Shown: positions 1-15,100 of the stretch, one piece after another | Position numbering within the stretch: the first letter of the stretch is position 1 | Layout of the letters: the number at the start of each line of letters is the position of its first letter | Assembly (NCBI RefSeq): GCF_005877885.1 | Contig: NZ_VCHY01000005.1 | Location: 248,001 to 312,000, forward strand | DNA: 64,000 nt | Reading direction: 5' to 3' | From: Labilibacter sediminis | GTDB lineage: Bacteria; Bacteroidota; Bacteroidia; Bacteroidales; Marinilabiliaceae | Translations under genes and position numbers: made by a program | Notes under the pieces: generated by a model | Database searches by the model: none | What the model was told of the DNA's origin: nothing | What the model saw: the letters and a program-made list of their open reading frames with translations, nothing else

Positions 1-72
1 AAACATCACTACCACTATACTTAAATTATAAATGTTGTGTCTTCTCATTGTTTAAGTAATGGTTATAACAAC

Positions 73-104
73 AGCCATACAAAGCAAATATACTCTGTAT
101 GGCT
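73..104 (-). terminator. hairpin after the giant adhesin gene (weak terminator candidate)
   Basis: A perfect 9-bp inverted repeat, AGCCATACA (73-81) and TGTATGGCT (96-104), with a 14-nt loop lies 24-55 bases beyond the stop codon of the adhesin gene on the minus strand. The base run after the stem is not T-rich on either strand, so an intrinsic terminator is only a guess. It could equally be an mRNA 3'-end stabiliser. Confidence 0.35.
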
Positions 105-127
105 TAAAAAGTTCTAATTTTTATGTA

Positions 128-3100
128 TTATCTTACCAATAATACACTTCCGGCTTCATTAAACTCTTTTCCACTGACAAATCTTCCCTTTGCTTTCCAC
201 ACATAAACAGCCTGTGGCGAGAGTTGTCCGTTAAAGAATCCGTTCCATCCCTCCTCAATATCCTTGCTTTCGTATATTAACTGTCCCCAACGGTTAAATA
301 TCTGAAGCTGATATTCATCTACATCTTTGTATACCGGTCTGAATACGGTATTGGTTTCACCTCCTCCAATAGTTGATTCAACCAATCCATCGGAGCGCGG
401 CGTAAATGCATTAGGGAATTTAACAAAGCCTTGCAATATAGCCTCCACCGAATTATCTGAAGTCTTGTCATCGAAACAACCATGTTCACTTTCCACTGTT
501 AAAGTGATATAGTAAACGCCTTCCTCAGAATATTCATGTACCGGATTAACAGCGGTTGATGTAGCTCCGTCACCAAATTCCCACAGATACTTCACCGCAT
601 CCGTTGACATACTTGAACACCTGAGTTCATCTCCTGGCACATAAACAACGTCGGGCCCGTAACTAAAGTCAGCTATAGGATGATCATGAACTGTAATGGT
701 TTTCTGGTAAACTCCATCAACATTATCCGGTCCAGGAGCAGTTAACGTCACCACATACTCACCCGGATCAGCAAATGTATGCACCGGATTTCTTGCTGTA
801 GAGCTTTGTCCATCACCAAAATCCCAACTATATTCGGAACCTCCGGTGGAGTAGTTGGTGAACTGAATGCGTAAAGGATAACAGCCCTGTGTGGTATCTG
901 CAATAAAACCGGCATCAGGAACTACTCTGTACTCAATACTCACATCATCATAGGTTATACAACCGTTTACATCCATCTGCCATCTAAAGGTATTGATACC
1001 TTCATTTAAATCATCTACAACCGTATTAAAGAAGGTTTCATCGCGGAAACTACCATTACCTGCAATAACCGTCCATTTAGCTCCTAAATCGCCCGGATTA
1101 GACGCTTTAAGCTCATATGAAGATTCGTAAGATATATCATCCTCTCCTGCATAAGGATCGGCTTTATTACTAATAACCTCAACAACGTCCTCAGTTGTAC
1201 ACTCACCATAGGCCACGGTCCACTTAAACCTGTTTTCACCTAAACCAAGATTTCGCACAATAGTGGTTGCAATGGTATCATTATCAAATTCACCATTACC
1301 ACTAATCACCGTCCATTTACCATCTCCCCAGGTAGGGTTATTGGCATTTAATGTCAGATAATCTTCGCAGGTTTCCTTATTGGTTCCTGCATCCGCCTGT
1401 GATGGAATCTGATTAAATACAGTAATGCTATCAGATGAAATACAACTTCCCTTGGTGATATTCCACATCAGTATATTTCTACCAAATGTTAAACCTTCCA
1501 CTTTTGTTTTGGCATCATTTTCATCCTCAAAAGTGGCATTACCTGAAATCAATGTCCAATACCCTTCTCCCTGAGTAGCTTCATTGGCATCAAGGAAAGC
1601 ATAATTCTTACAATCTTCAATATCCGGACCTGCATTGGCAGTAGTTGGCGTATTGTTGGTAATCACAATATCTGAGGTTTTAGTACACTGTCCCTGAGTG
1701 ATGGTCCATCTCAAGGTATTTACACCTTCATTTAAGTTAGATATTGTAGCATTAGGTAAAGATTGATCATTAAAATTACCACCTCCTTCAATAATAGACC
1801 AGTTCCCTGTTCCAAAATCAGGCGCTGCCGCTTTCAAGACCACTGTTGGTGAACAATACTCTTCATCAGCACCAGCATATGGTTCTGACGGTTCATTATT
1901 AATTACAACCACATTATCTACTGAAGTACATAAGCCATTATCACTGGTTACTGTCCAACGGAACACATTTTCTCCTTTGGAAAGTCCGGTAATGCTTGCT
2001 TTAGGTTTCAATTCTTCTCCTGTTGGAATAACTGCCGCTCCCGTAAGCACTTCCCACTGTCCTGTTCCAATATCAACCGGTGTAGCATCCAGAATCGTGT
2101 TATCAACACACAACTCCTGTGTATTACCCGCATAAGCTGTACTTGGTGAATGGTTAATAACTTCTACTTCTTTATAGGTAATACAACCTTTATTATTGAT
2201 GGTCCACCTTAACCTGTTAGTACCTTTGGCTAAATCATACACTTCAGAAACCGGATCATGAGAATTAACAAATTTTGCCTGACTAGCTCCTCCAATCACA
2301 CTCCAGGTACCTGTTCCAGGCAATGGACTATTGGCCTCCAGGAAAGTTCGGTCTGAACAAATCTCTTGTGTACCTGCCACCTGAGCTTCTATGGTATTAA
2401 AACTAATTTGTACATCGTCGTAAGACACACAACCTTCATTCTCTACCGTCCAGCGGAATACATTATCACCAAACTTAAGGCTGTCAACTCTGGAGGCCTC
2501 ATTTTGGTCATCCACGAACTTACCACCTCCTGTGCGAATGGTCCATAAACCATTCCCTACTTCAGGTTTAGATGCACCCAGCATAATAGAATTATCACAA
2601 GTGGCTTTGTTGTCACCGGCAAAAGCAACAGAAGGTTCATTGTTGGTGATTTTCACCTGACTCACAGATTGACATCCCTGGTAATTAATAGTCCAGGTAA
2701 GAATATTTTCACCTTTATCGAGCTCACGCACATTGGTATAAGGGCTCTCATTATCGTCAAAATTAGCAGATCCCGATCCTCCTAGTATACCCCAGGTGCC
2801 TACCCCCGGAGCAGGATTGTTACCCTCCAGAACGGCTGTATCCGTACACAATACCTGGTCGTAACCACCAAAGGCTTCAATCAGATTATTTGATATTTCA
2901 ACATCTGTAATAGAAGTACAACCGTTATTATCAATGGTCCAACGGAAACGGTTTTTCCCCTTACCTAACCCTCTTACTAATGTATTTGAATTTAGAGGAT
3001 CTTCAATTTCTCCGGAACCCGAAATTAAGGTCCAGGTACCTTCTCCATATAATGGTATACTACCCGATAGATTTACACTGTCCATACAAATGGATCTGTT

Positions 3101-6100
3101 ATGGCCGGCAAATGATATGGATGGTGCATTGTTTTGAATCACCAAGCTATCGCTCTTGATACATTTTGGATCTGCACCAGGCACCAATACTTCCCAAACC
3201 AGAATATTTTCACCCGGAGCAAGGTCATATACATACCCCATTCCTATTTCATCCGTTTCATTTCCACTTGCATCTCTACCTTTACCTGATCCTTTTAATA
3301 CACGCCAGTTACCAACACCATGCTTAGGAATTTCCGGATTAAGTTCGGCTGAATCGGCACACACAACCAGGTCTTCGCCTGCATAAGCATCGGATGGCTC
3401 ATGATTAAATACACTAATTGTATCGAAAGAGAAACATCCGTTATTTTCTACTTCATACTTAAATATATTTTCACCCTTGGCCAATCCGCTTACCGGCGTT
3501 TTAGGATTATTTATATCAGCAAAAACACCTCCTCCGGACAATATACTCCATGTTGGCACTCCATATTCTGGTTCACGGGCATTTAAAGTAGTTGTTTCAC
3601 CACATTCTACCCTGTCGATACCGGCTATAGCTGTAGATGGTTTATTATTAATAATAACAACTGTATCCTGTTTAGAATTAGCACTTCCTCCGGCAAACCT
3701 TAGGGTCCAAATAAATACATTACGTCCCGGACTAATATTTGTAATCTCAGTTTTTGCACTATTTGAATTTTCGAAAGTAGCACTACCGGTTTTAGTTGTC
3801 CACTCTCCATATGTACCTTCCGGTTCATTGGCTTGTAGCGATGTAAAATCTTCACATAAATTCAACTGATCCAATCCGGCATCGGCATCGGCCAATACGC
3901 CACTTTGCACAGCTATATCCACATATTCCACACAGCCTGCGTTGGAAACTGTCCATCTAAAGTAATTGAAGTTTGGCAATAGATTTGTCACTTCAGTAGT
4001 TGCCGAGTTTGGATTAGCAATATCTCCACGTCCTTCAAGCAATGTCCATACTCCATATCCTACAGTAGGGATATCGGCTCTTAAAGTTACCTCAGGGGCA
4101 TCTGTATAAGTATATGGCGCAGCATTTACTTCATATGGTTTATTATTATAGATCACAACCGTATCCGATGATGAACAACCATTCTGCTCCACTGTCCAAG
4201 CCAATACATTTTTACCATAACCCAATGAAGTTATACTTGCTGTTGGATTTGTTGAAGAAGGATTAAATATTCCTCCTCCATCACCTTCAACAACACTCCA
4301 TAATCCGTTAGCTCCCTGTGGAGCAGGCGTTGCTCTTAACTCTGCTACCTTACCACAAACTGCAGTATCTGCACCTGCATATGCATCAACATGCAGATTA
4401 GTGACAGTAAAATCAACCGATGAAGAACAAGTGTTGTTGGTTACAGTCCATCGATAAATATTTTCACCATGTGCAATATTGCTTACCCTGGTATTTGGAT
4501 CTGCCGGATCTTCAAATTTACCCTGACCTCCTACAACACTCCAAACACCAATACCATATACCGGCGCAACAGCATGCAATATGGTATCATATCTACAAAT
4601 TTCCATAGTTGATCTACCTCCGGCTATTTCTGCCTGAGAGGTTTGACTATTGGTAATCACCACAGAATCTGCAGATACACAGCCATTGCGCATCAATGTC
4701 CATATAAACACGTTTCGGCCACCATTAAGCTGGCTTAAACCTGTTACTGTTGTATTTGGATTATTGGCATCATCAAAGACACCTACTCCAACATTGTCTT
4801 TTATCGACCATTCACCTATTACATCAGATGTATCATAATCAGTACCATTTAATTGAACTGTTCCATCACAGGTATACTTATCTATGCCTGCAAATACATC
4901 CAGTGCATTATTTCTGATGGTCACCAGTTTTTGCGACAAACAAGCCCCGTTAAGAATATTCCAACTCAACACATGATCTCCTTTAGCAATATTGGTGATA
5001 TTGATATTCGGACTATCCACATTGTCGATGGTTACAGAACCGGATTCAACACGCCAATATCCTTTTTCGAATGCTTCCGGCATACTACCTTGTATGCTGG
5101 TTGAGTTGGTTTGACAAGGCAGATCTTCTAATACAATCTCATCACCAACCGCATTATAAATACGTGCTTCTGTTGCCTGATTGTTTAAAACAGTTACCTC
5201 AGCATAGCTTTCACAGGCATTTTTCCTGATGGTCCACCTTAAAATATTTTCACCAACATTCAGGCCTGATATCGTTGTTTTGTCCTTTTCTGACTCAGCA
5301 ATATTACCTCCGCCTGAGATGATGGTCCAATAACCTTCATCTGCATTATCCAGAGTTGCAACAGGAGTTCCCATTAAAGTAGCTTGTCCATCACAAACCG
5401 GACTGCTTTCAACAGAAGCATTAACTGTTAGCATATCATTATGAATAGTCACTGTATCAGAAGTATAACATCCGGTTATTGTATTGGTCACTGTCCATAC
5501 AAAGGTATTCTCACCCTGTGACAGATTATAAATACTGGCATTACGTCGTATCTGATCCACCGGCCTGTTGGTATACTGACCAGCTCCTTTAATGATCGTC
5601 CATTCTCCTTCTTCATTGGCATTTAAAGGATCGGCATTTAAGGTATAAGTGGTTACACAAACCCTGTCATCGGGCCCTGCATAAGCTACAGGCAGAGGAG
5701 TAACTGTTACCTCCAATGGATCAGACCATGGTTCATCATTACTACAGCTATTGACCGGACGAACATAGATCTCGCCCACTGTAGACGGAACATTCGGGTC
5801 AAGATCCACTACAATAGATGTTCCAGTGTCATCGCCCTGAATCAGTAAACCAGCCGGAACTGACCACTCATAGGATGATGCATTATCCACAGGATTAACA
5901 CGGTAAATAATACCTGTTTCACCTTCACATAAATTTTGATCACCAGTTGGAGCTGATATGGCACTTGGTAGAGGAATGGCATTAACCCAGCGCTCAATGG
6001 TAGGACTTACTCCACACTCATTTTTAGCATACACGCGAATATAACCACCTGTAAAGTCTCTGTCGAAATCTACAACTACACCTGTTGTGCCATCACCGGT

Positions 6101-9100
6101 AATGATGTTCATTCCGGCATCTACAGACCATAAATATTCAGTTGCATTATCTATCCCTTCAACTGTGTAATCAATACCTGTGGTTCCCTGACAAATACCT
6201 CCATCATCCTTAGTACTATTTATTACGGATAATAAGCCAGGCAAAGGTTTAACGGTCACAAAAGCTTGTATTGGCACAGGGATGTCCATAGAACAACCAT
6301 TGGCATCAACCACTGAGGTAATGGTATAAACAGTGGTTACACTATCCGGAGCCACATTCCAAATGTATGTATTTCCCGGACCATTAGGACTCACCGCCAA
6401 TGTACCTTCCTTACCGTTGGCATCATATGTAATGGTAAAAGGTGATACCCCATCTTTAAACTTAATACTTAAATTAGTATCATCTCCTGCACAAATATCA
6501 GCGCTTCCTGTTAAGGCTACATCTGGCTTATTATTGATTTTAACCTCAACCTCACCATTACCTGAATTATTACAACTGTTGGCATCTGATACATCAATTA
6601 CCTGATATAAAGCGGCAGCTGCCGGACTATCAATAAAGGTGGTATCAAACCCGTTTATTCCGCTAAGGGTATTTGAAGTACTGTTGTTTGCATCCTGCCA
6701 AGTAAAGCTAAATGGCGGCATACCTGTGAACTTAACATTTAATTGAACCGATCCATCTTCACAAACCTCAGTTGGTCCGGTAATATTTGCTGTAGGTAAA
6801 TCGTGCACTGTTAACAACACCTGATTTCCTGTAGACTCACCCTGTAAACATGTCGCATTACCCGGTAAATATACCTTAGTGATCTGATAGGTTCGTCCTG
6901 ATGCAGGTGTTTCGGTAAATACGTATGGTGATTGATCTACAGTATGCTCTGTATACTCAAAGTCATCATACACTGTTACCTTCAAACTGCCTTGGGTACC
7001 AAAATCCCAATTGCTTGTTGTTAAGGAGAGATCATAACTATCACCATTGCAAATTTCTGATACACCACCAACAGAAGTCAGGTCAACTAAAGCAGAAGGC
7101 TCTGTAATAAGCGTAAATTCTGAAGTGCTACATCCTTCTGTTATCCTATTGTCATAATCTTCGGCATGATCGTAAACTGTTACAGTATAATTTCCTGCCG
7201 GTATGTTCTCAAAGAAGAATTTAGTGCCTGCCTTGGCATCATCTTTTGTATCTACCAAGCCTCTTTCAACACTTTCTAATGTAACAAAGTAATTACCCGA
7301 AGCATCAGGTTTACCACCGTACACTGTGACTTCAATTTCTCCGGTATTTGTTCCATAACATTGTACGTCGCTTACTTTTGCTGTTACCAGGGTTAACGGT
7401 GTAGGGTTTTCAATGGTAATGGTTTCTGTTGATGTTTCTCCTCCTTCATCAGTAATAACAACCACATAATCTCCTTCCGTTAAGTCCTCTAACTTATAGG
7501 TTGTATTATATTCGTCAACATTCACACCCGGTCCGGTAATTTGAATTCTGTAGTTAACTCCACCAAAGGCCACTCCTCCATAAATAGAGGTAATTTCAAT
7601 CATACCATTATCATCTCCATTACACGGTGCTATGTGGTTAACAGTTCTGTTAAATCCTAAAGAAGTATCCGGATCTGTTACTGTTAAACCTGTTAACTCG
7701 AACGTACATCCATTGGCATCTGTTACAATAACTCTATAGGTATCTGCACCTATTCCGGTAATTTCTCTGTCATCTGGTCCAATTGGATTATCGGCTCCAT
7801 TATACCATTGATAAGAATAAGGAGCTACTCCACCATTAACGTCAACAGTTATTTGACCATTTGTACCACCTACAGTGGTAGCATTTACAATCACCGGGTT
7901 AGATAGTACTACATGGGTATCTGGTTCTGTAACGATTACCGTCGTATCTACGCTACATCCATTATCATCAGTAACAGTGACACTATAGGTACCTGCCAAC
8001 AGTTTAGTTGGATTACTACCTAATGCTGTACTTGTACCTTCCTTCCAGGTATATACATAATTACTACCAGAAGCAATTGTTCCTCCCGAAACAGTAATAG
8101 CTATTTCACCAGTTGCCTCGCCAAAGCACAATACATGGGTTAAATCCACCTGATCGATACTTATTGGCGCTGCAGGACCTTTAATCTCATATGATTGTTC
8201 AAAAGTACATCCAAGAACAACATCTTCTACTCTTAAACCATAGATTCCCTGGGTTTGATTATATATGGAATCTACACCCTCTACTCCGTTCCAGTAATAT
8301 TTATAAGTACCAGATCCTCCTGTAACGCTTGCTTTTAATTTTCCTCCCGGTTCACCAAAACACAACTTAGCATTGGATACTGATACATTGACACTTAATC
8401 CTGTTGAAGCAACTACTGTAAATGTTTTGGTCATTGAACAGTTCTCTCCAGTAGCATCTGTTCTGCCATCTGTAATGGTTACCTCATATTCTCCTTCGCT
8501 TAAACCGCTTTGATCTCTAACGTCTGCTTCAATTCTACTGGCATCACCTGAAATTGTATTCCAGGTATAGGTATAATCACCATCTCCTCCAATTACATCG
8601 TAACTAATACTTCCATCATCATTACCTGAACAAGTTACAGGAGTAATATTTTCATTGATGATAGATATAGCATGCGTTAAGGTTTCTGAAATGGTAGCTG
8701 TACAGGTACTACCTGGTTGTTTATCTTTGACAACAACAGTATAAGTACCACCGCCTAATCCTGTTTGATCTTCATCTGTAGGTGACAAACCAGTTCCAAG
8801 CGCTGAACTCCACTCGTATGTAAATCCTGCTCCCGAACCTCCTGCAACTGTTAAGTCAATAGCTCCTCCTGTTCCGTCACAAATGGTTTCTGTAACAACA
8901 GTAGATAAAACTATTTCTGCTGGTTCTTCAACCTCTATATTTGTTACTTCTTTACATCCATTGGCATCTGTTACAGTAACCGTGTAAATATCAGCTCTTA
9001 ACTCATCCTGATTTTTACTATCTGCTTCATTATCGCCAATTACCGGACTCCAATTATATGTATAAGGTGCTGTTCCACCCAAGGTTTCATTTAATACAAT

Positions 9101-12100
9101 ACTACCATCGCTTAATCCAAAACATGATACATTAGTTACGGTAGGATTAACTACTACAACTTCAGGTTGTTTTACTGTCCATGTATATTCTCTGTAACAG
9201 GCAGCTCCATCATTTTCTATCTGATCCTTTATACGCAAAGTATAAACACCTGCTCTTAATTTTTCCTGATTGAGTTGCTTATTATCTGCAAATACATGCC
9301 CTGATGTTGTAGTCCATGTAAAGTCATAAATACCAGAGCCTCCAATTATTTTATCAATAATAATTGACCCATCTTCGGCTCCATTACATGATATATGATT
9401 TATTGTGGTATCTACACTCAATTCCAAAGGAACAGTAAGGCTGCGTGATACTTCGCAATTATTATCATCTTGGACAGTAATTGTGTAAACGCCTCCTTCA
9501 TAAATTTTTACACTTGTAGGATCAGCAGGAACTGCCGGATCAAATGTCGGTCCGTCCCATAAGTAGTTATAAGTTCCTACACCTCCTTTAACATCATTCA
9601 ACACCAAAGTACGTTCGTAAGGATCGCAACTGGTATACTCAAACCCGGCCGTATAGGTAATTGGGTTTGGCTGAGATACAGTAAAGGCTGTATCTAACCC
9701 ACATGTTTTACCATTAATCACTGTTTCGAAATGCAACACGTAATTACCTGAATTTAAACTATCCGGACTTTGCTCCGTGCTGATAAATCCGTTTGGCCCA
9801 CTCCAGGCAAATGTTGGATCAGGAATATTACCATCTACCATTAAGGTAATACTTCCGTTATCTTCTCCATTACATGAAACATCTGCAATACTTGAACTGA
9901 TAGTAAAAAGATTATCCGAATCAATTCCAACAACAAATGTTTTGGAGACCTCACAGTTGCCCCTGTCAATATCGGTCACTGTTAGCACATAAGTTCCCGG
10001 AGATAAACCGGACTGATCGAGTGTACCATCAACCAGACCTACTCCTCCATCAGGACTGGTCCATGCATAGGTATAATTGTCCGAAGTACCTTCTACGCTT
10101 ACACCGGTAATTTGACCATCATTAATTCCTTTACAGGTTGTAGGTACAACAGCATCAGCATCAATGACTATATGTTCCAGGGTAAATGGATATTCTATTA
10201 TACAGGCAATATTTCCATTTTCATCCAGATTTTCTACAATTAAATTATAGGCTCCGGCAGTTAAATCTGATAAATTTTCAGTATGCGTTGCACCTGCATT
10301 AATGGTTACCGGCTTAGCAAATCCTGCTAAAGGTAATTTAATCTGATACTTGTGTTCTGTTCCTATTTCAACACCACCGCTAATTGAGAAGCTTAAGGTA
10401 CCACTTGTTGCACTAGTCGGGTCACAATCAATATCATGACCAATCATATTTACATCAAAGGCTGTTGGTTCCTCTACTGTTACAGTGGTGCTTGTAGCAC
10501 AGTTGATTCCTCTGGAATCGGTTACCTCGATAACATAAGAACCGGCCACTAAATTATCAAACTCAAAGTCTTTGGCTCCATCACCTGTTTGTTGTTCCTG
10601 ACCGCTACAGTTTACAATGTAACCCGGATTTCCACCAGCTACCTTCACCGTTATCTTACCGGTATTATCTCCGGCACAAGTTTTAACATCTTCAATACTC
10701 GTTGTAATCTCTATTGAACCTCCTTCTCCAATCTTAATATCCTGTAACTCAGCTGTACAACCATCAGATAAACTGATCACATTTAGTTTATACGTACCAG
10801 ACTGCTGGCCAACTAAAGAGGCAGAGCCATTGAGGTCATGTGGTTGATAGGTCGAACCATCATGCTTATACCAATTGTAAGTAAATCCTCCCGGGCGACC
10901 GGTTACTGTTGTATAAATAGCACCATCATTACCGTTACTACAGGTCACCAAGTCAATCTGAGTAACCTGAATAACGATTTCCTCGGGTTCATTAACGGAT
11001 ACTCTTACCGTATCCACACAACCTGCTGCAGTTTTCAGCGATATCACGAAGTCCTCAGCAGTGGCTATATCCTCCATCTTGTCATATGAAATGATATCGT
11101 TTTTCTCGAAAGATAAATTAGAACCACTCCAGGTTACCATGTCTGTAGCCTCTGCTACTCTACCAGCTAAAGCAATACTTATACTACCATCTTGCTCTCC
11201 ATAGCATGTAATATCTTGAGGTGTAGCTACCAAGCTAACTTCTACTTCCTGTTCTGTGATTTCAATATTATCCTTTAAGAAATGCGTACCCAAGGTATCA
11301 TAGGCATTCACAATATAGATACCTGCTCCTAAGCCACTTATGGTATTACTATTGGCTTTGGTATAGATATCACCTGAATCGTAAGTACCTGCTTTACCGG
11401 TAACACGATATCTTAAACCTCCGTTGTGAGGGTTGGCAAAGTTAATTTCTATTCTTCCATTCTCATCTCCAAAACAAACCGCAGGATATGCTTTCACTGT
11501 AGCATTGAGTGGATGAGGCTGACCAATTTTAATTCCTGTTATGGTGGTATCACAACCATTGGCATCCTTAATAGTAAAATCATAAGTACCTGCCACTAAG
11601 TCCGTTCTTAAAAAGTCGGTTGAAGTACTGGGCACTCCATTATCCACCCAACTGATGGTATAAGGAGCTCCATTGGAACCACTGTAAGTATGTACATCTA
11701 TGGTTCCATCATTGAAATCATAAATACTTACACTGTCTGTGGAGTATTCAATAACAAACGGTTCCGGTTCTGTAATCGTAAGTTTCTCAGATACAGGACA
11801 TCCATCCTGATTATAAACAGTAACATTATACTCTCCTTGCAAGAATATTGTTTTCGTATCATTTCCCGCAATGGCGCCATTATAAACTTCTCCAAGGTTT
11901 GGATCGAGTATTTGCCAGCTTTCAGAACCATCGGTATAACCACTTAAACTAACAGCAAGCTGTCCAACTCCCCCATTACATGGTATTTGCGTTGGCGTTA
12001 TGCTTACAATTGTTTCATCATTTTCGGTAATGATGATATTATTTTCCGTAAAAGTTTGTCCTTCATCATCCACTACAACTACCTGATAAACACCTGCTTT

Positions 12101-15100
12101 TAGATCTGTAAAATCAGTATAACTATCAGTGCTTGAATCTCCGGCGAAAGCTGTTCCATCGTCATGCACTCCAGTTAAGGTAACGCTAAATGGAGCTACA
12201 CCAGTTTGTATATCTACAGTGATAATTCCCGTTGCATCACCATAACAAGTAATCGGTGTTTTGGTAACTTCAACATCTAGCGGTTGACCCGGTTCCGAAA
12301 CCAGTAAATTGTCACTGGTAAATGTACAGCCTTTATCATCCGTGATGATGTAACGATATGTACCCCAAGAGATATTTGGGTTGTCAACACCCGTAACTCC
12401 TGTAGCCACAAAGGTTCCAGCGCCATCAAGCTTATACCATTCAATACTTGTTACAGCATTGACACTGTTGATGTTATCTATATAAATTCTTCCATCAGTG
12501 CCACCATTTATACTCACTGGCGTAATGGTTTCTGTGGCTGTTATAGCCGTTGGGTTAATTAGTTCTATTGGATCAGATGTGACAGTACAGCCTTTTTCAC
12601 TCACCACATTCACTGTATACGTGCCGCCCTTTAGTCCTGTTTGGCTACGTAAATCTGTAGTACCATCATCAACCGGTCCGGAAACTGACCACCCCAAAGG
12701 ATTAGAACGTGTCCATGTGATCGTAGAATTCTCAGCATCTATGGCATGACCTGTTATTTCTACTTGAATACTACCATCTGTTCCATCATGACAAGTTGGT
12801 GAAATAGCAGATAGTGGATTAATGACCAACTCATTAAGTTGAGTAATATCTACTACAAAAGTTTTTGTTTCATTTAATGTATTATCAGTTACATTAATGG
12901 TATACTGACCAGCCTTTAAATTTTTCCAGATTATTGTTTTTTCTGCTACGTTGGTCTCATTGTCAGTAAAATTTGGATCTCCATTTTCTAAAACACCTAC
13001 AACATCAAAAGTATAATTGTCTGATCCACTGATAACTTCAATAGTAATTTCTCCATTACTATATCCATAACAAGTCACATCTTTTTTAAGAATGTTAGGA
13101 TCGCTTACCACAAACTCTTCAGGCTGCGTTAAAGTTATATCCGAACTTACGTATTCACAATTCTTATCATCTTTAATTTTAAATCGATAAGTCCCTGCTT
13201 CAAAGGTATTTACCAACCATACATCATCATACAGCGGAGACAAAGCAGTTTCCGCTCCATTATCTACTTCAAACCATTTAATTGTATGTCCTGTATTACT
13301 TCCTGTATGGGTATGTACATTTATAATACCATCTGCACCGTTATATTTTGTTAAGTTTACTGGTGTAAAATCTACATTCCAATCATTCGGTTGTTGTACT
13401 TCGTAATCAGCAGAAGGAATTGAACAACCTTCATCATCTACAACAACAACATAATAAGTACCTTCAGATAAACCTATTATATTATCCAAACCATTACCCT
13501 GACCCTGAATAAGATCAGCATCATTCGGGTCCGGCGTTTTTTTGAACCAGGTATAATCATGATCACCAGCTACAGTTCCTCCACTTACATTCCCCTGAAG
13601 GTCAATGGTTCCGTTACTTTCGCCATAACACACCACATCCGTAATCCATTCTGTTCCAATGGATATTCCTGCAGTAGGCTGTTCGATAGTTGCTTCGACT
13701 ACTGATACCTGATTTATTTTAGTACAATTTGTCGCAGTACCCAAATCTCTTACGTCAACCGAATACGAACCTGCTGACAAACCGGTAATAGGAGAAGATT
13801 TCCAATTGACTCCATCAATTCTATATTCGAACGGACCAACACCGCCTAGCGTTTCAAATGTTAAACTTCCTGTTGATTCACCAAAACATTTTACATGTGT
13901 TGCACTTGCTGTTGTTGTGAAGTCACCTGGTTGTGTGAGCTCATGAGTAATTGTTGTTGCACAGCTTACATCATTTTGGTCTCTCACCTGAAGTGTATAA
14001 GTGGCTGCTCCTTTGAGTGAGAATGTTTTTACTGCACCAGTTCCTGCTACCCAACCTTCATCATCTATGTAGTAATCATAATTACCACTTCCTCCTTTAG
14101 CTGTAACTTCAATACTACCATCTTCCTCTTCAAAACAAGATACATTAGTAAAGTCAGTCACTTGCAGCTCAAGTACATCTTCTTGATTGACAGTCACTAA
14201 CGGATGTAACCTATATTCACATGTCGCACTGCTTAAAGGATCACTTACCCATATAGAGTGATCACCCGCTGCTAAGTCGCTGGCTTTAAAGGTAGTAGCT
14301 GCCTGATTTACTGTCCACCCTGAACCATCCACATTAAAACTATATGTACCAGAACCTCCGGATGCTATCAATGTGATTACACCTGAGCTTTCGCCATTAC
14401 AAGTTACATCAACAATATTATCGGTTACAAGATTTAAAGCAGCTGCTTCATTAACAGTATATACTTTTGAGAAAGAGCAATTGTTATCGTCCGTAACAGT
14501 TACCTCATAATCACCTGCTGATAAATTTGTTGGATTGTTGGTTTTGCCTCCATCCAAATCTGCAACATTTGTGTTGGTCGCCACATCTTTCCATTGGTAG
14601 TTATATGGAGTTGTTCCCCCGGCAACAGTAATACTGATGGATCCATCGTTACCTCCGTTACATGTTACATCGCTCACAGACTCAGCTGTTAAACTTAAAC
14701 CTGCAGCTGGCTGAGTGATGACGATAGACAAAACTCTGTCTTTCTCACAGAAGTCAGGATCTACAGTTCCCAGGTCTCTGACTGAAACCTCATAGGTTCC
14801 AACAGGATAACCAGCAAATTTATTATTGGCATCCCAAGCAGTTATGTATGCTGTTCCGCCATGTAACCTGTACTCGAAAGGCCCAACACCTCCGGCAGTG
14901 GTTACTTCAAACTCTGCATCACCACCACCATTACAACTTACATCTTTATGGCTGGCAACTACTTCACTTACAATAAAATCTGCAGGTTCTGTAATGGTTA
15001 CAGTTCTTACATCAATATTGTTACATGTAGCATCTGTAGCTTCAGCAATACTAAATGAGTAAGGACCGCTGACTACATCCAGACCATCAAAAATATTTGA